From contig CAJNDS010000003.1 of NCBI GenBank assembly GCA_905221605.1, positions 812,246 through 874,245 on the forward strand: 62,000 nucleotides of DNA. The letters run 5' to 3'. The stretch is from Symbiodinium natans (Eukaryota > Sar > Dinophyceae > Suessiales > Symbiodiniaceae). This document shows, in pieces, positions 48,112 to 57,639 of this stretch. How positions within the stretch are numbered: position 1 is the first letter of the stretch; every line of letters begins with the position of its first letter. The position numbers and the translations under genes are program-made. The notes under the pieces were generated by a model that was not told the DNA's origin, did no database searches, and worked only from the letters and a program-made list of their open reading frames with translations.

Positions 48112-48123
48112 TGGTAGCGGAGC
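48112..48123 (+). other. Element C primer binding site
   Basis: TGGTAGCGGAGC follows the LTR directly. It differs from the element B site by one base, so both elements probably use the same tRNA. Confidence 0.75.
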
Positions 48124-48526
48124 TTGTGCCTTGTGGTACGAGTCCGTGTTGGTCTTCGGTTGTCTGTCAGGACTCTGTGAGTGCCTGGAGGCAAGTTTGG
48201 GCTTGGAGTCCAGACTGCCAGTGGACCGGAATCTCTTGTGCTCGGACCGTGTAAGTGAGTACCAGGAAGCCTATCCTGTGAGAAGGCGGATCCGGACTCA
48301 TCAGGCTTGGAAGTAGTTGGTTCAGCAGCTGTTGAGGCACTTTGGAGCCCGGGCAAGGTGGTTTTGTCTGGAACTGGATTGGTTGTGACCGATCTTGGAG
48401 AAATACGGTGCTTGGTAGAGTGGAACTAAGGTTCTTCAGAAGCCTGGACCATCTGGTGTTGGTGAGAGAATTTTCGCCAGAAGACGTTGTGGAGAGACTG
48501 CAGGCTGGAGTCTAAGTTCAGGAACT

Positions 48527-51500
48527 ATGTTGAATACATCCCCACAACATACCAGTGGAGCTCATGTGAGTCCAAGAGGTGGACGAGAGCGTGGAAGCTC
48601 TGTGCCCATCATGGATGCTGAGACAAGGCGAAGGGTAGACCCTTTTCCGGGTTTGGAAATCCCAACCCACTGTGGGTGCAAGGTTTGGCACAAGGAAGCC
48701 TCTGTGTATGGCCCAGTGCCCAGAGGTCGAACTCTAGCTACTGGAGCACCCCAACAGACAATGGGAGGCCCTTCGTTTCCCCCTGGTTTGCCTCAGCAAG
48801 CGGTAGGAAGTCCTTCGTTACCACCAGGACTATCCACTGGACCTCCTCAACCTGTGGTGACACCATCACAAACATCACCCGACGTGCAAGGGTTGACGAG
48901 ACAAGTTCGAGAATTGGAAAGCATGATGCAGCAGCTGGTTGTGCAGCAACAGCAGTTTATGCAAACAATGACTTCGTCCATGGTGCAGCAACAGCAGCAG
49001 CATCAGCAGTGGATGATACATCAGCATCAGCAACAGCAGCCACAGCAACAGCAACAGGTGAACCCCCCCTTACCTCAGGATGGTGTTCCTGAGAACATGC
49101 CCAGTTCTTCTTCGGGATGTCAAGGTGCATCGCCAGTGGGTACTCCTGCGAAGGGGACCCAGCTTTTTCGGATGGCGAGCCCAAGTCCCCCACTGAGACC
49201 TCCACCTCTGGAGCAAGAAAGGGAAAGGGATGTGTTTGCTCGATCGGACAAATGGTTGCCCAGTTTGCCGACCATTGACTTTTCGTCTTGGAAGGATCGC
49301 ATCTCTGAAGCTCTTGGATTCTTGACCTGGATGGAGAAGCTGACCAGTTGGGTTGGTTTGGGTTCAGAAGTGTTTCCCAATGAGCTCATGCATGCGGTGA
49401 AGACTCAAGAAGAGTCTCGGCTGAAACAGGATCGACTTACTGTGGAGCAACAGAAGAGGTCGACGAGGCTGATGCACATCCTGCGACAGACTTTTGCAAA
49501 TCATGAGAAGAGTTCTCTGATTTTGCAGACATATGTTGAAAGTGAGAGCACTTATCAACAATCTGGTTTTGTGGCTTTGAGATTGCTGGCGAAGGAGTTT
49601 TGCCTGAAGTCGCGAGCTGAATGCCTGTTCTTTCGGTCGCAGCTGGTGAATCAAACCGTGAAAGCACCCAGTATTCCGGAGATCATTCGAAAGATTGAGC
49701 ATGAGTTGAACAAGTACACCAAGCTGCTCAATAGTCTTGATCCCGATGTGCATGCTGGTGGTTTGCAGATCCAAGAAGCGGATTCGGTTATGGTTTTGCT
49801 GCGCAGTTTGCCAGATCGGTGTAGAAGCCATTGCTTGTTGCATGGCGATAGTGAATCGTTTGAAGATCTGAAAAGAGTTGCTCTGAAGTTTGAGGTGCAA
49901 CAAAGGGTGTGGTCAGAAGCCCCTGGCACGAAGCTTCAACCTTTTCGAGATCCCAATGAGGGAAAGGGCAACGAAGGAAAACCAAAAGGCAAAGGAAAGG
50001 AACAGAAAGGCAAGCGCGAATCAAGCAAAGGTGCTGGCAAACGAGCTTCAAGCCAGAACAAGAAGGATGTGGAGTGCTATGTGTGTGGTGGAAAGGGACA
50101 TTATGCCCGCGATTGCTGGTATAAGGAGGGAGATTCAGGCAAGAAGCCCAATTCCCCCAATGCTAAGGCGAAAGCCAAGGCAAAAGGAGATCCCAAGAAG
50201 AAGCCCGAAAAGGGAAAGCCCAAAGGAAAAGGCAAAGGAAAGGGGAAGACAGTTGCTGAAGTCTCCCAAGAGGGTGAGTCGAGTGACTACCAGCTAACTG
50301 GAGGTGAATGGAATGAACCTGAGTCAGAGGCCCGAGTGGAATCTGTGTTGCAACCTCTGGAAGGATTGCTCGATGAAGTGAGAAAAGAGTGGATTCCCCG
50401 GAGTACTGATGAGATAGATTGGTCATGGGAAGTTGAGACGAGAGTCCGGATTGCCGAGTTGGAGCATCGGATCTCTACCGATTTATCTCAGATGTTGCCA
50501 TCTAAGTCAGTTCGGTCTTTGATGAAACCTCCGATGAATCAAGTCAAAAGCATGGAAAAGGATGATGCAAGCAAATGGTGGTTGATTGACTCAGGAGCAT
50601 CGGTGACTGTGATTGCGAAAAGATACTTGGATGAGTTCCAGATCTTGGATCGGAAGGCGTTGGGACCTAATGAGAGGTACTCAGCAGCCAACGATACCCC
50701 GGTGAATGTCTTCGAGCGAGTTCGCATCCGAGCCTTGCTGCCTATGTATGAAGGAAAGCAGTATCTTGGTTTGACATCGGTGTGTGTGACTGGAGTTGTA
50801 GCAGATGTGGCTCACAACATCTTGAGCACCGAGCAGATGGTGAATACTGGTTGGGAAGTGAAGTTCACTCGAAGAGAGATTTCGCTGCGACACGAGAAGA
50901 AAGGAGTCATGGGATATGGAGTATCCTGGGCTGGATGTCCTTGGATCTACCTGCAAGGTGATGCTGGAAAGCGAAAGAAAGTAACCTTTGGAAGAACTGA
51001 GGTTCGACCCATGGATGTGGATGATGGCCAACGACCGATGGAGGTTGATCAGATGCAGTCAGTGCAGTCAATGACCAAGAAAAAGCAAGAAGAAATGGAG
51101 CTGCATCGGATGCGAGGCCACATTCCTTTTTCGTCCGAATGTCCTCATTGTCGGATGACAAGAGGAACAACCCAGCATCGTCGGACCAAGGATGCTCAAG
51201 ACCGACCCGTGGCGTTGCAAGCAGATTTCTGCTTCATCAACCTGGTAACTGGTACTTTTGCGAAAGACCAGCCGACGGCTCCCAACATGAAAGTACTGGT
51301 CATGACTGAAATGTCAACCAGAATGATTGGATGTCTGTTGGTAGGGACCAATGCTGACAATACCTCCAGCTGGATTCGTTATTGGATGAATGCTTTCGGA
51401 CTGGACATTGCAGGGTCTGCTGTACTGTTGAGGACAGACAGCGAGACAGCGGTGAGCGCCCTCATCAAGAGAGCCAATCTGGGGATTAGGATTGTGACCC

Positions 51501-54500
51501 AAAGAGCACCTCCGCAGGGACATGAAGCGGTTGGTGGTGTGGAAAGGGCAGTGAGAACACTCAAGGAGTTGTTCAGCACGGTGAGGTTGGATCTACGAGC
51601 GCAGGGCTTTGACTTGAAAAGAAGTCCTCGAGCGTTTGAGTTTGGTCTGATTTACTGTGCTGCAATGCACAATCACCATGCAGCTGCCTTTGATGGGAAG
51701 AAATCACCCCAGGAGTTGGTACTACAGAGATCCCTCCATGAGTGTGGATCGTCGTTGATAGGTGCTACAGTCCTGGCTGAGCTACCGGATTCGATGAAAA
51801 CCACGGCGCTCTCCCGGTTTGTGGAAGCAGCCTATGTGTACCCTGAAGTTGGTGGCTTGACTCATGTTGTGAGTGCCATGGTGGATGGTTGTCCAAAACA
51901 CTTTCGAGCAAAGTCCATCAAGCACATCGTTCCGTTGAAGATTGGGTTGGAGCATTGTCAACATTTGCTCAAGGAGCATGATCCATCGGATACATTGGCT
52001 CCCCCGATTCTGAAGGAGAAAGAGGATGGTGTGCCCGATCGGATTGAAGGTGAAGCGGACAAGGCCTTTGAGGGCCGAGTGTCTGAGGGACCGACCACCG
52101 ACATGAGCAAAGTTGGACCTCCAGCTGCATGGGTGAAGGAACATGGTGGCACAGCGAACTGTCCTGCGTGTGGTCCAAAAAGAGGAAAAGCCAACCACAA
52201 TGCTGAATGCCGAAAACGGTATGATGATTGGTTGAAAGCTCAACGACAACGGTTGGAATCGAAAGAACCAACAGAGGAAACTCCAAAAATGGACCAGAGA
52301 AGCTCAAAGGATGCGGGGGTGATGGAGTCTGGAAGTGAGCCTTCACTCCTGAAACGCCCGAAGATCACCTATGAGAGTCGACCAGATCCCAAGTTGGAGG
52401 AGAGGCAAAGCGTCCCAACACCTGCGACAGAAGTTGTGGATGTTGACATGGAGGATTTTGAGGATCCAAGTTTGCCTTACCAAGGGATTCCAGATGAGGC
52501 AATGGAACCTGGATACTTCGAAGGAGAAACTCCCGCTGAGGATGAAGCGATCCCAATGGAGGAAGAAAAACCTCAAATGGATGTGGATTCAGTTCCAAAT
52601 GAGTCCAGTCGAGTTCCCCGGCGTTTAGAGAGTTTAACTTCAGATGTGAACTCAGTTCCAGATGAGTCCAATCGAGTTCCCCGGCTGATCAATCGTATTT
52701 ATTTAGACCCAAGACTCGATGTGCCTCAAGGTCCTATTAAAATGGTAAGCAGTGACGAGAGTCCGAAGTTGGTACATGTGACCAATTCGATTCTGCTCAA
52801 CAAGAATAGCACTTTCCCGGAGTCCATGAAGGTGTGTGGATCCCAAGTTTGGCTGGCAAGACCCACGAGTGTTCTGTCTGAGATAGATGGATGTCCATTA
52901 GATGTGGATAAAACAGTGGAAGGCCGGCGAACTGAGCTGCAGAGTATGACTGCTCACAAAGCAGGGAGAGTGGTTGGAGCAGACGAGGCTCAGAAGTTTG
53001 CTCGTCAGCATGGGATAAAGATCATCCCAACCCGATGGGTCATAGGCCCAAAGGTGGTGAATGGCAAGGAAGCTGTGAGAGCTCGGTGTGTGGTGCAAGA
53101 CATCGCAAAGGGGAGCACAGCATCATCTTTAGGACTGAGTGCTACGACTCCTTCTTTAGAAGCGTTACGGACGCTTTTGGCCATTGCTTCGGTAGATGCT
53201 ATGGATATCGCAACTTTGGATGTTAGCACTGCATTCTTGCATTCCCCCCTTCCGAAAGGATCGAAGGCGATTATCCAATTGCCCAAGGATGTTTCCGCCT
53301 GCAAGGACTATTATGTCCCGGTGTTTATGATTCTGGATCAAGCCATGAATGGTTTGAGAGTTGCCGCCAAAGCTTGGAACTTGAAGCTGGCGACAGTTGT
53401 GAAGAAAGTTGGGTTGAAGCAATGCCCAACGGAACCTTCCGTCTTCGAGGGCACTGTGAGAGGGAAAAGATTCCTCATGTTGTGCTATGTGGACGATTTG
53501 ATTCTGTGTGGCACTAGAGATGCCATTCGGTTGGTGACCGACACCCTGAACGGAGAGTTGAAGATCAAGGAAACGGGTCGAATCACTTCCACTGGTGGAA
53601 AGATCACCTTTTTGGGGCGAGAGATTGAGAGACAAGGGAGTCATCTCAGGATGCGAGTGCCCCCGGCATACTTAGATGCCCTGTTCGAGACAGAGTTCTG
53701 TAAGGACCTGAAGGTGGTTACTGCTCCTCCGGACATCGTGAAAACGGTCGAGAAGGGCAGAGCAAGTGGTTCGGATCCTGAGTTGAGTGACACTGCAGCT
53801 GCGAGGTACAGAGCAGTACTTGGCCGGATTGCATGGTGGGGTCAGTCGAGACCTGACCTGAGTAGGTGGATGTCCATGCTTTCGCAAGGACAGTCCAAGC
53901 CAACAGCATGCTTTGAGCAAGCATTGCGACGAGTGATTAGGTTCCTAAAGGGACAATACCATGCATGGCAGTACTTTGGCCCTGATGGGAATGTACCGGA
54001 CAGTGGGCCGGCGCAGCTGGAGGTGTATGCGGATGCCAGTTGGGCACCCCAAGCGTCGTTAGGACGAAGATCTGTGTCGGGCATAGCCATCTTTTATAGA
54101 GGATGCCTGATCAAGGGAATCTCTCGAGTTCAAGGGTGTGTATCGCTGAGTTCTTGTGAAGCCGAGTTGAGAGCCATCTTGACTGCGGTACAGGAGAGTG
54201 AGGGACTTGCGACTTTGATCGGTCAGTTGGCCGAGTCAGATGTCACGATCCGATTGCACACTGACAGTTCCTCAGCGAGAGCGGTTTTGCTAAACCGTGG
54301 GTTGAGTAGGCGAGTTCGCCACTTAGACATCGCTGTCTGCTATCTTCAGGAGCGGATACAGGAAGCTCAGACCTTGAAGGTCATTTGGTGCCCGACAGCG
54401 GGAATGATCGCTGACGTTCTTACAAAGTGCTTGAGTCAAGTGACATTCTGTCAGCACCAGCAAGCTATGGGTATATACCCTGGTGAAGATGTGCAGCAGG

Positions 54501-56497
54501 TGTGGAGGATCTGTGGAATCCGACCAAGGGTTGGAGTTCAGGCATGCCAGTGTGCCGAGGCAACTGGATGCAGTGTGGAGCAAGTTGGATCGTTGAAAAG
54601 TGTGAAAAAGTGTGGCGAAGTTTTTGAAAATTTCCAACTTAGAAGTCCCGAAACCCTTCGTGAAGACTCTTCCCCTGAGGTTCAAGAAATGGATTTATGG
54701 TCCAACCGCAAAAGCTTTGGTTCAAGCACCACGGAAGCTAGCCCTAGCCTGGAGCCTGTACCTTTGGTGAAGGACAGGAAAATGGCAGCTGAAGACAGCA
54801 GGAAGGGTGAGCAGGGTGCTGAGATGAAAAGCCCCTTTTGGTGTAAGGTTTGCAAATGGTTGTTCAGATCCGAGCATGCTGCCGGGTTGAGCTGGGATGA
54901 AAGTGGCAAGCCCAAGTGCGAAAAGTGCAAACAGACTGTGACAGTCTCTGGCACGGATGCAAGCCATGCATTCCATCTCCGAGAGGCAGAGAAGGAGCGC
55001 CGAGCTGCTGGAAAAAGGGGTGATAAAGGTGAAAGCCGAGGCTCAGGCCAAGCTGCACCGAAACCCAAGGCCATGCCGAAGGTGATTGAACGGATGGTCG
55101 ACGTGTTTCCGGAGCTGGCGGATCCAGAGCCGCCGAAGTGGTTCGGTGATGTGTCATGGAGTATCTGCCGGCGCGGAACTCCAGTGGATGAGCTAGAGCT
55201 CAAGGACGTGGTAGGCACGCTATCCGACAAGGATATGTTGCGCTATCAAAGCTCATACGAGAAGCTGGTGAAGCCCATCCAGGAGGTGTGTGAGCTACAG
55301 GAGAAACCCACGAAGATCTTCGGAATCTTGGATGTCCGTGGACAGATTGGTGGCAAGGCCATCATCTGGGAGATGGCAGTGAATGAAGGAGGACTGTACA
55401 TGGAAGTACCGCCGGGAACGTGTGGCCTGGCGATGTTGAGCTTCGTGAGGTACTTGAAGAGAAAAGGGATAGTCCCTGTTTTGCTTCTGGGTGAGCACCA
55501 GGACCTCGGAGTCTTGCGGATGGTGGATCTGTTGTGCATGCTACCCATTTTGGGAGCAGAGAGGATCATGGAGGATGAAGCTGAGAGCTCGTATTATCCC
55601 CCATGGGTGTTGCGCTGGAAGAGAAGTGCAAAGGAAGGATCCTTGGTGTTTAAGGAACTGGTGGAGCGAGTGCGAGTGATTTCGATGTTGTCGTGTGATA
55701 CACTTCGGATTCACGAGCCGGAGCTGAGGGAGAGACCAGTCCCCAAGTGGTCGTTTGTGGCCTACAGCCACTACAGATCCGTGATGGAGTCTGTTGCAGG
55801 ATTCTTGGAGGACCTGGAGAAAAAGAAAGAGGAGATCACCGACACGCAGAGGGCGGCAAGCTGGAAGAAGGTGGTTGCGAGTGAGACTCGAAGCGGTGTT
55901 GTGTGGATCTGCAAGTGTAAGTGGCACTTGCCGACCGACTATGTGGTGAGGTTCAACTTGACGTTGCCTGCCGACATGTGGCAGCAAGCCTTTGGGATCA
56001 TGGGTGAGAATGTTGGGAAACTCGAGAAGGAGGAAAAGGACCTGAAGCGGATCCTCAAGGCTGCAGCGGAACAACAAGACCGAGAGTTCGAGGAAGCTGA
56101 GCGAAAGCGCAAGCGCATCGCCGACCTGTCAGCTGCCGAGGAAGAAGCTGCTAAGAGAGCAAAGCTGGAAGGCGAAGCGGTTCGCTCGCCTGTGTCAGTT
56201 GTACCATCTGAGTTGGATGCAGCAGCTATCGCGCAGATTGCTGAGCGTGTGAAGGCAAGCTTTAGTGTTGCCGATTTGGAGCTGATGTTGGAAGAGAAGA
56301 AGAGAAAGGTTGGAGACCAGCCAACTGAGAGGCCTGCGGAGACGCCAGCTGAGCCTAGCCGATCTTCGCAGGAGGTGATGATGGAAACGAGGACGGCTGA
56401 GTTGGCGGAGATGAAGGAAGCCGCCAAGGAGCGCCGCGCCAAGTTGATGGAGTCAACTGGAGCTGGCGAGAAGAAGGGCGAAGAGGATGAAGAATGA
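48527..56497 (+). CDS. Element C gag-pol polyprotein (2656 codons)
   Basis: Gag has a Gln-rich stretch (about 120-180) and a CCHC knuckle CYVCGGKGHYARDC at C517. Lys/Gly-rich DNA follows, then protease WWLIDSGASVTVIA (D688). The pre-integrase zinc site begins H860 (HRMRGHIPF, CPHC). Integrase has D900, D971 and E1006, a DD35E spacing between the last two. RT carries LCYVDDLILCG (D1656/D1657). RNase H carries D1836, E1878 and D1913 and ends near ADVLTK. The last 670 residues are an extension with no counterpart in classical copia. Gag-pol is a single frame without a frameshift signal, so the Gag/Pol ratio must be set otherwise. All catalytic residues are present. Confidence 0.92.
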   Translation: MLNTSPQHTSGAHVSPRGGRERGSSVPIMDAETRRRVDPFPGLEIPTHCGCKVWHKEASVYGPVPRGRTLATGAPQQTMGGPSFPPGLPQQAVGSPSLPPGLSTGPPQPVVTPSQTSPDVQGLTRQVRELESMMQQLVVQQQQFMQTMTSSMVQQQQQHQQWMIHQHQQQQPQQQQQVNPPLPQDGVPENMPSSSSGCQGASPVGTPAKGTQLFRMASPSPPLRPPPLEQERERDVFARSDKWLPSLPTIDFSSWKDRISEALGFLTWMEKLTSWVGLGSEVFPNELMHAVKTQEESRLKQDRLTVEQQKRSTRLMHILRQTFANHEKSSLILQTYVESESTYQQSGFVALRLLAKEFCLKSRAECLFFRSQLVNQTVKAPSIPEIIRKIEHELNKYTKLLNSLDPDVHAGGLQIQEADSVMVLLRSLPDRCRSHCLLHGDSESFEDLKRVALKFEVQQRVWSEAPGTKLQPFRDPNEGKGNEGKPKGKGKEQKGKRESSKGAGKRASSQNKKDVECYVCGGKGHYARDCWYKEGDSGKKPNSPNAKAKAKAKGDPKKKPEKGKPKGKGKGKGKTVAEVSQEGESSDYQLTGGEWNEPESEARVESVLQPLEGLLDEVRKEWIPRSTDEIDWSWEVETRVRIAELEHRISTDLSQMLPSKSVRSLMKPPMNQVKSMEKDDASKWWLIDSGASVTVIAKRYLDEFQILDRKALGPNERYSAANDTPVNVFERVRIRALLPMYEGKQYLGLTSVCVTGVVADVAHNILSTEQMVNTGWEVKFTRREISLRHEKKGVMGYGVSWAGCPWIYLQGDAGKRKKVTFGRTEVRPMDVDDGQRPMEVDQMQSVQSMTKKKQEEMELHRMRGHIPFSSECPHCRMTRGTTQHRRTKDAQDRPVALQADFCFINLVTGTFAKDQPTAPNMKVLVMTEMSTRMIGCLLVGTNADNTSSWIRYWMNAFGLDIAGSAVLLRTDSETAVSALIKRANLGIRIVTQRAPPQGHEAVGGVERAVRTLKELFSTVRLDLRAQGFDLKRSPRAFEFGLIYCAAMHNHHAAAFDGKKSPQELVLQRSLHECGSSLIGATVLAELPDSMKTTALSRFVEAAYVYPEVGGLTHVVSAMVDGCPKHFRAKSIKHIVPLKIGLEHCQHLLKEHDPSDTLAPPILKEKEDGVPDRIEGEADKAFEGRVSEGPTTDMSKVGPPAAWVKEHGGTANCPACGPKRGKANHNAECRKRYDDWLKAQRQRLESKEPTEETPKMDQRSSKDAGVMESGSEPSLLKRPKITYESRPDPKLEERQSVPTPATEVVDVDMEDFEDPSLPYQGIPDEAMEPGYFEGETPAEDEAIPMEEEKPQMDVDSVPNESSRVPRRLESLTSDVNSVPDESNRVPRLINRIYLDPRLDVPQGPIKMVSSDESPKLVHVTNSILLNKNSTFPESMKVCGSQVWLARPTSVLSEIDGCPLDVDKTVEGRRTELQSMTAHKAGRVVGADEAQKFARQHGIKIIPTRWVIGPKVVNGKEAVRARCVVQDIAKGSTASSLGLSATTPSLEALRTLLAIASVDAMDIATLDVSTAFLHSPLPKGSKAIIQLPKDVSACKDYYVPVFMILDQAMNGLRVAAKAWNLKLATVVKKVGLKQCPTEPSVFEGTVRGKRFLMLCYVDDLILCGTRDAIRLVTDTLNGELKIKETGRITSTGGKITFLGREIERQGSHLRMRVPPAYLDALFETEFCKDLKVVTAPPDIVKTVEKGRASGSDPELSDTAAARYRAVLGRIAWWGQSRPDLSRWMSMLSQGQSKPTACFEQALRRVIRFLKGQYHAWQYFGPDGNVPDSGPAQLEVYADASWAPQASLGRRSVSGIAIFYRGCLIKGISRVQGCVSLSSCEAELRAILTAVQESEGLATLIGQLAESDVTIRLHTDSSSARAVLLNRGLSRRVRHLDIAVCYLQERIQEAQTLKVIWCPTAGMIADVLTKCLSQVTFCQHQQAMGIYPGEDVQQVWRICGIRPRVGVQACQCAEATGCSVEQVGSLKSVKKCGEVFENFQLRSPETLREDSSPEVQEMDLWSNRKSFGSSTTEASPSLEPVPLVKDRKMAAEDSRKGEQGAEMKSPFWCKVCKWLFRSEHAAGLSWDESGKPKCEKCKQTVTVSGTDASHAFHLREAEKERRAAGKRGDKGESRGSGQAAPKPKAMPKVIERMVDVFPELADPEPPKWFGDVSWSICRRGTPVDELELKDVVGTLSDKDMLRYQSSYEKLVKPIQEVCELQEKPTKIFGILDVRGQIGGKAIIWEMAVNEGGLYMEVPPGTCGLAMLSFVRYLKRKGIVPVLLLGEHQDLGVLRMVDLLCMLPILGAERIMEDEAESSYYPPWVLRWKRSAKEGSLVFKELVERVRVISMLSCDTLRIHEPELRERPVPKWSFVAYSHYRSVMESVAGFLEDLEKKKEEITDTQRAASWKKVVASETRSGVVWICKCKWHLPTDYVVRFNLTLPADMWQQAFGIMGENVGKLEKEEKDLKRILKAAAEQQDREFEEAERKRKRIADLSAAEEEAAKRAKLEGEAVRSPVSVVPSELDAAAIAQIAERVKASFSVADLELMLEEKKRKVGDQPTERPAETPAEPSRSSQEVMMETRTAELAEMKEAAKERRAKLMESTGAGEKKGEEDEE
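54500..56497 (+). CDS. Element C C-terminal extension (part of gag-pol)
   Basis: Begins after RNase H. It contains a CX2C-X21-CX2C zinc ribbon (C2106, C2109, C2131, C2134), a globular block with IFGILDVRGQIGGKAIIWEM, YMEVPPGTCGLAMLSFVRYL and VPVLLLGEHQDLGVLRMVDL, and a charged coiled-coil-like end (EKEEKDLKRILKAAAEQQDR; KRKRIADLSAAEEEAAKRAK). It does not resemble the element B C-terminal domain. It may be a DNA-binding or targeting module; the function is unknown. Confidence 0.5.
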   Translation: MWRICGIRPRVGVQACQCAEATGCSVEQVGSLKSVKKCGEVFENFQLRSPETLREDSSPEVQEMDLWSNRKSFGSSTTEASPSLEPVPLVKDRKMAAEDSRKGEQGAEMKSPFWCKVCKWLFRSEHAAGLSWDESGKPKCEKCKQTVTVSGTDASHAFHLREAEKERRAAGKRGDKGESRGSGQAAPKPKAMPKVIERMVDVFPELADPEPPKWFGDVSWSICRRGTPVDELELKDVVGTLSDKDMLRYQSSYEKLVKPIQEVCELQEKPTKIFGILDVRGQIGGKAIIWEMAVNEGGLYMEVPPGTCGLAMLSFVRYLKRKGIVPVLLLGEHQDLGVLRMVDLLCMLPILGAERIMEDEAESSYYPPWVLRWKRSAKEGSLVFKELVERVRVISMLSCDTLRIHEPELRERPVPKWSFVAYSHYRSVMESVAGFLEDLEKKKEEITDTQRAASWKKVVASETRSGVVWICKCKWHLPTDYVVRFNLTLPADMWQQAFGIMGENVGKLEKEEKDLKRILKAAAEQQDREFEEAERKRKRIADLSAAEEEAAKRAKLEGEAVRSPVSVVPSELDAAAIAQIAERVKASFSVADLELMLEEKKRKVGDQPTERPAETPAEPSRSSQEVMMETRTAELAEMKEAAKERRAKLMESTGAGEKKGEEDEE

Positions 56498-57327
56498 ACT
56501 GAGATGCTAAGTGATCTCAGTGGTTGGGTGGGTGAGTGAAACCCGCAGCCATTTTTTTTTGGAAGCCATGGCCGCGTTGCCGCCATGGAGCGCCCGCGAT
56601 TTTTCTGGTTAGTGTGAGCCCTTGTTTCAGTGCATGAGAAGTTTGCAAAGAGGAGGCAAAATGATGATGAAACTCAACGAGGGACTCTATAGCCCCTTCT
56701 GCAAGGCGTCTGATTGCCACCTCTGAAGACGTTTTTGGCTGATGGTACGCTGGAAGAAGCGAAACTATGAAGCCAATCTTTTCTTGAAGGATCAGCTAGC
56801 CGATGCTAGTTGGTGAGTTTGGTGACCTGGAAGATGCGAGACTGAGGAGGAGTACCACGACAAGGTCGAGTGCTGAGTGGGAAACATCTGAAGCTTGCAT
56901 TAATTCGTTTTCACGTGTTTGTCACCACGAACTCTTGGATTCGTTCCAAGACAACCCTGCCCCAGTGCAGGTGGATGCAAGTTTAATTCGTTTTTCACGT
57001 GTTTGGACAACGAACTCTTGGGTTACCAGTGATGTGGACCCAGGACAACCTGCCTGATGGTGGGATCTTGCATGAGTTTTAAGTTTGATGTCAGAGATCG
57101 ACTGGTGTGTTGTTTGTTTCGTTTGGTGGCGAGTACGCACCAAGGGAATGTGGCCAGGGCATCCCCTTAGTGTTGAAGTGCCGAGCTGGGCTTGGACTTC
57201 AGATCTTTGACATGAACCCTCAGCAAAATGCGGGGGGTGGAAGATTGTGGCTGATCAGTGATGTTTTTGTCATGTTTTGGATCAGCTTGTATAGGTTTGT
57301 TTTGCTTCGGAGTGATTGGGAATCCGT
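56498..57327 (+). other. Element C 3' untranslated region
   Basis: An 830-base stretch between the stop codon and the 3' LTR. It contains two related words (taattcgttttcacgtgtttg at about 56901 and taattcgtttttcacgtgttt at about 56984), each followed by acgaactcttggrtt. No gene is supported. Confidence 0.6.
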
Positions 57328-57611
57328 GTGATCCCATCCTCGATGGTTTATGCCTCGTTGATTTCCAAGGAAATCATACGAGTGTGTTTTTGCCCAATAC
57401 GCTATTTAAAGTGAGTGTGCAGTGTGTAGGAACTTCGTTCTGAAGCTGAGTTTAAGCTCACAAGAGAGAATTCGTTTAGTTTGTGCACTTCGTGACTTTT
57501 GGCTCAAGTGGCTCTGACTGTGAAAAAGAGAGAGCTGTCCGCACTTGTGTGAGAGGTCAGGGTTCGTGCTTTCAAGGGAAAAGGTACCAGAGGGACCTTC
57601 GGTTTTTCACG
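57328..57611 (+). repeat. Element C 3' LTR (full form)
   Basis: Carries the 78-base part missing in the 5' LTR, including gctatttaaagtgag (57401 on), a TATA-like word. It ends ggtttttcacg. Confidence 0.85.
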
Positions 57612-57628
57612 TGCAGGGTTCTGCACGT
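57607..57628. repeat. Perfect palindrome at the element C 3' boundary
   Basis: cacgtgcag-ggtt-ctgcacgtg has 9-bp arms and a 4-base loop. The left arm includes the LTR end. Confidence 0.8.
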
Positions 57629-57639
57629 GTCTCTGAGTG

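Larger units (their letters stand above)
47906..57613 (+). mobile_element. Ty1/copia-like retroelement C, near complete
   Basis: The order is 5' LTR (about 47906-48111), PBS (48112-48123), a 403-base leader, one gag-pol frame (48527-56497), an 830-base 3' region, and a 3' LTR (about 57328-57611). The 5' LTR lacks 78 bases present in the 3' LTR. I could not resolve a target site duplication because LTR edges are ambiguous (ccgtgtgatccc is shared upstream, cacgtg downstream). It is in opposite orientation to A and B. Confidence 0.85.

Noticed and set aside
49364-49903. 179-codon minus-strand ORF
   Set aside because: Antisense shadow of element C gag.
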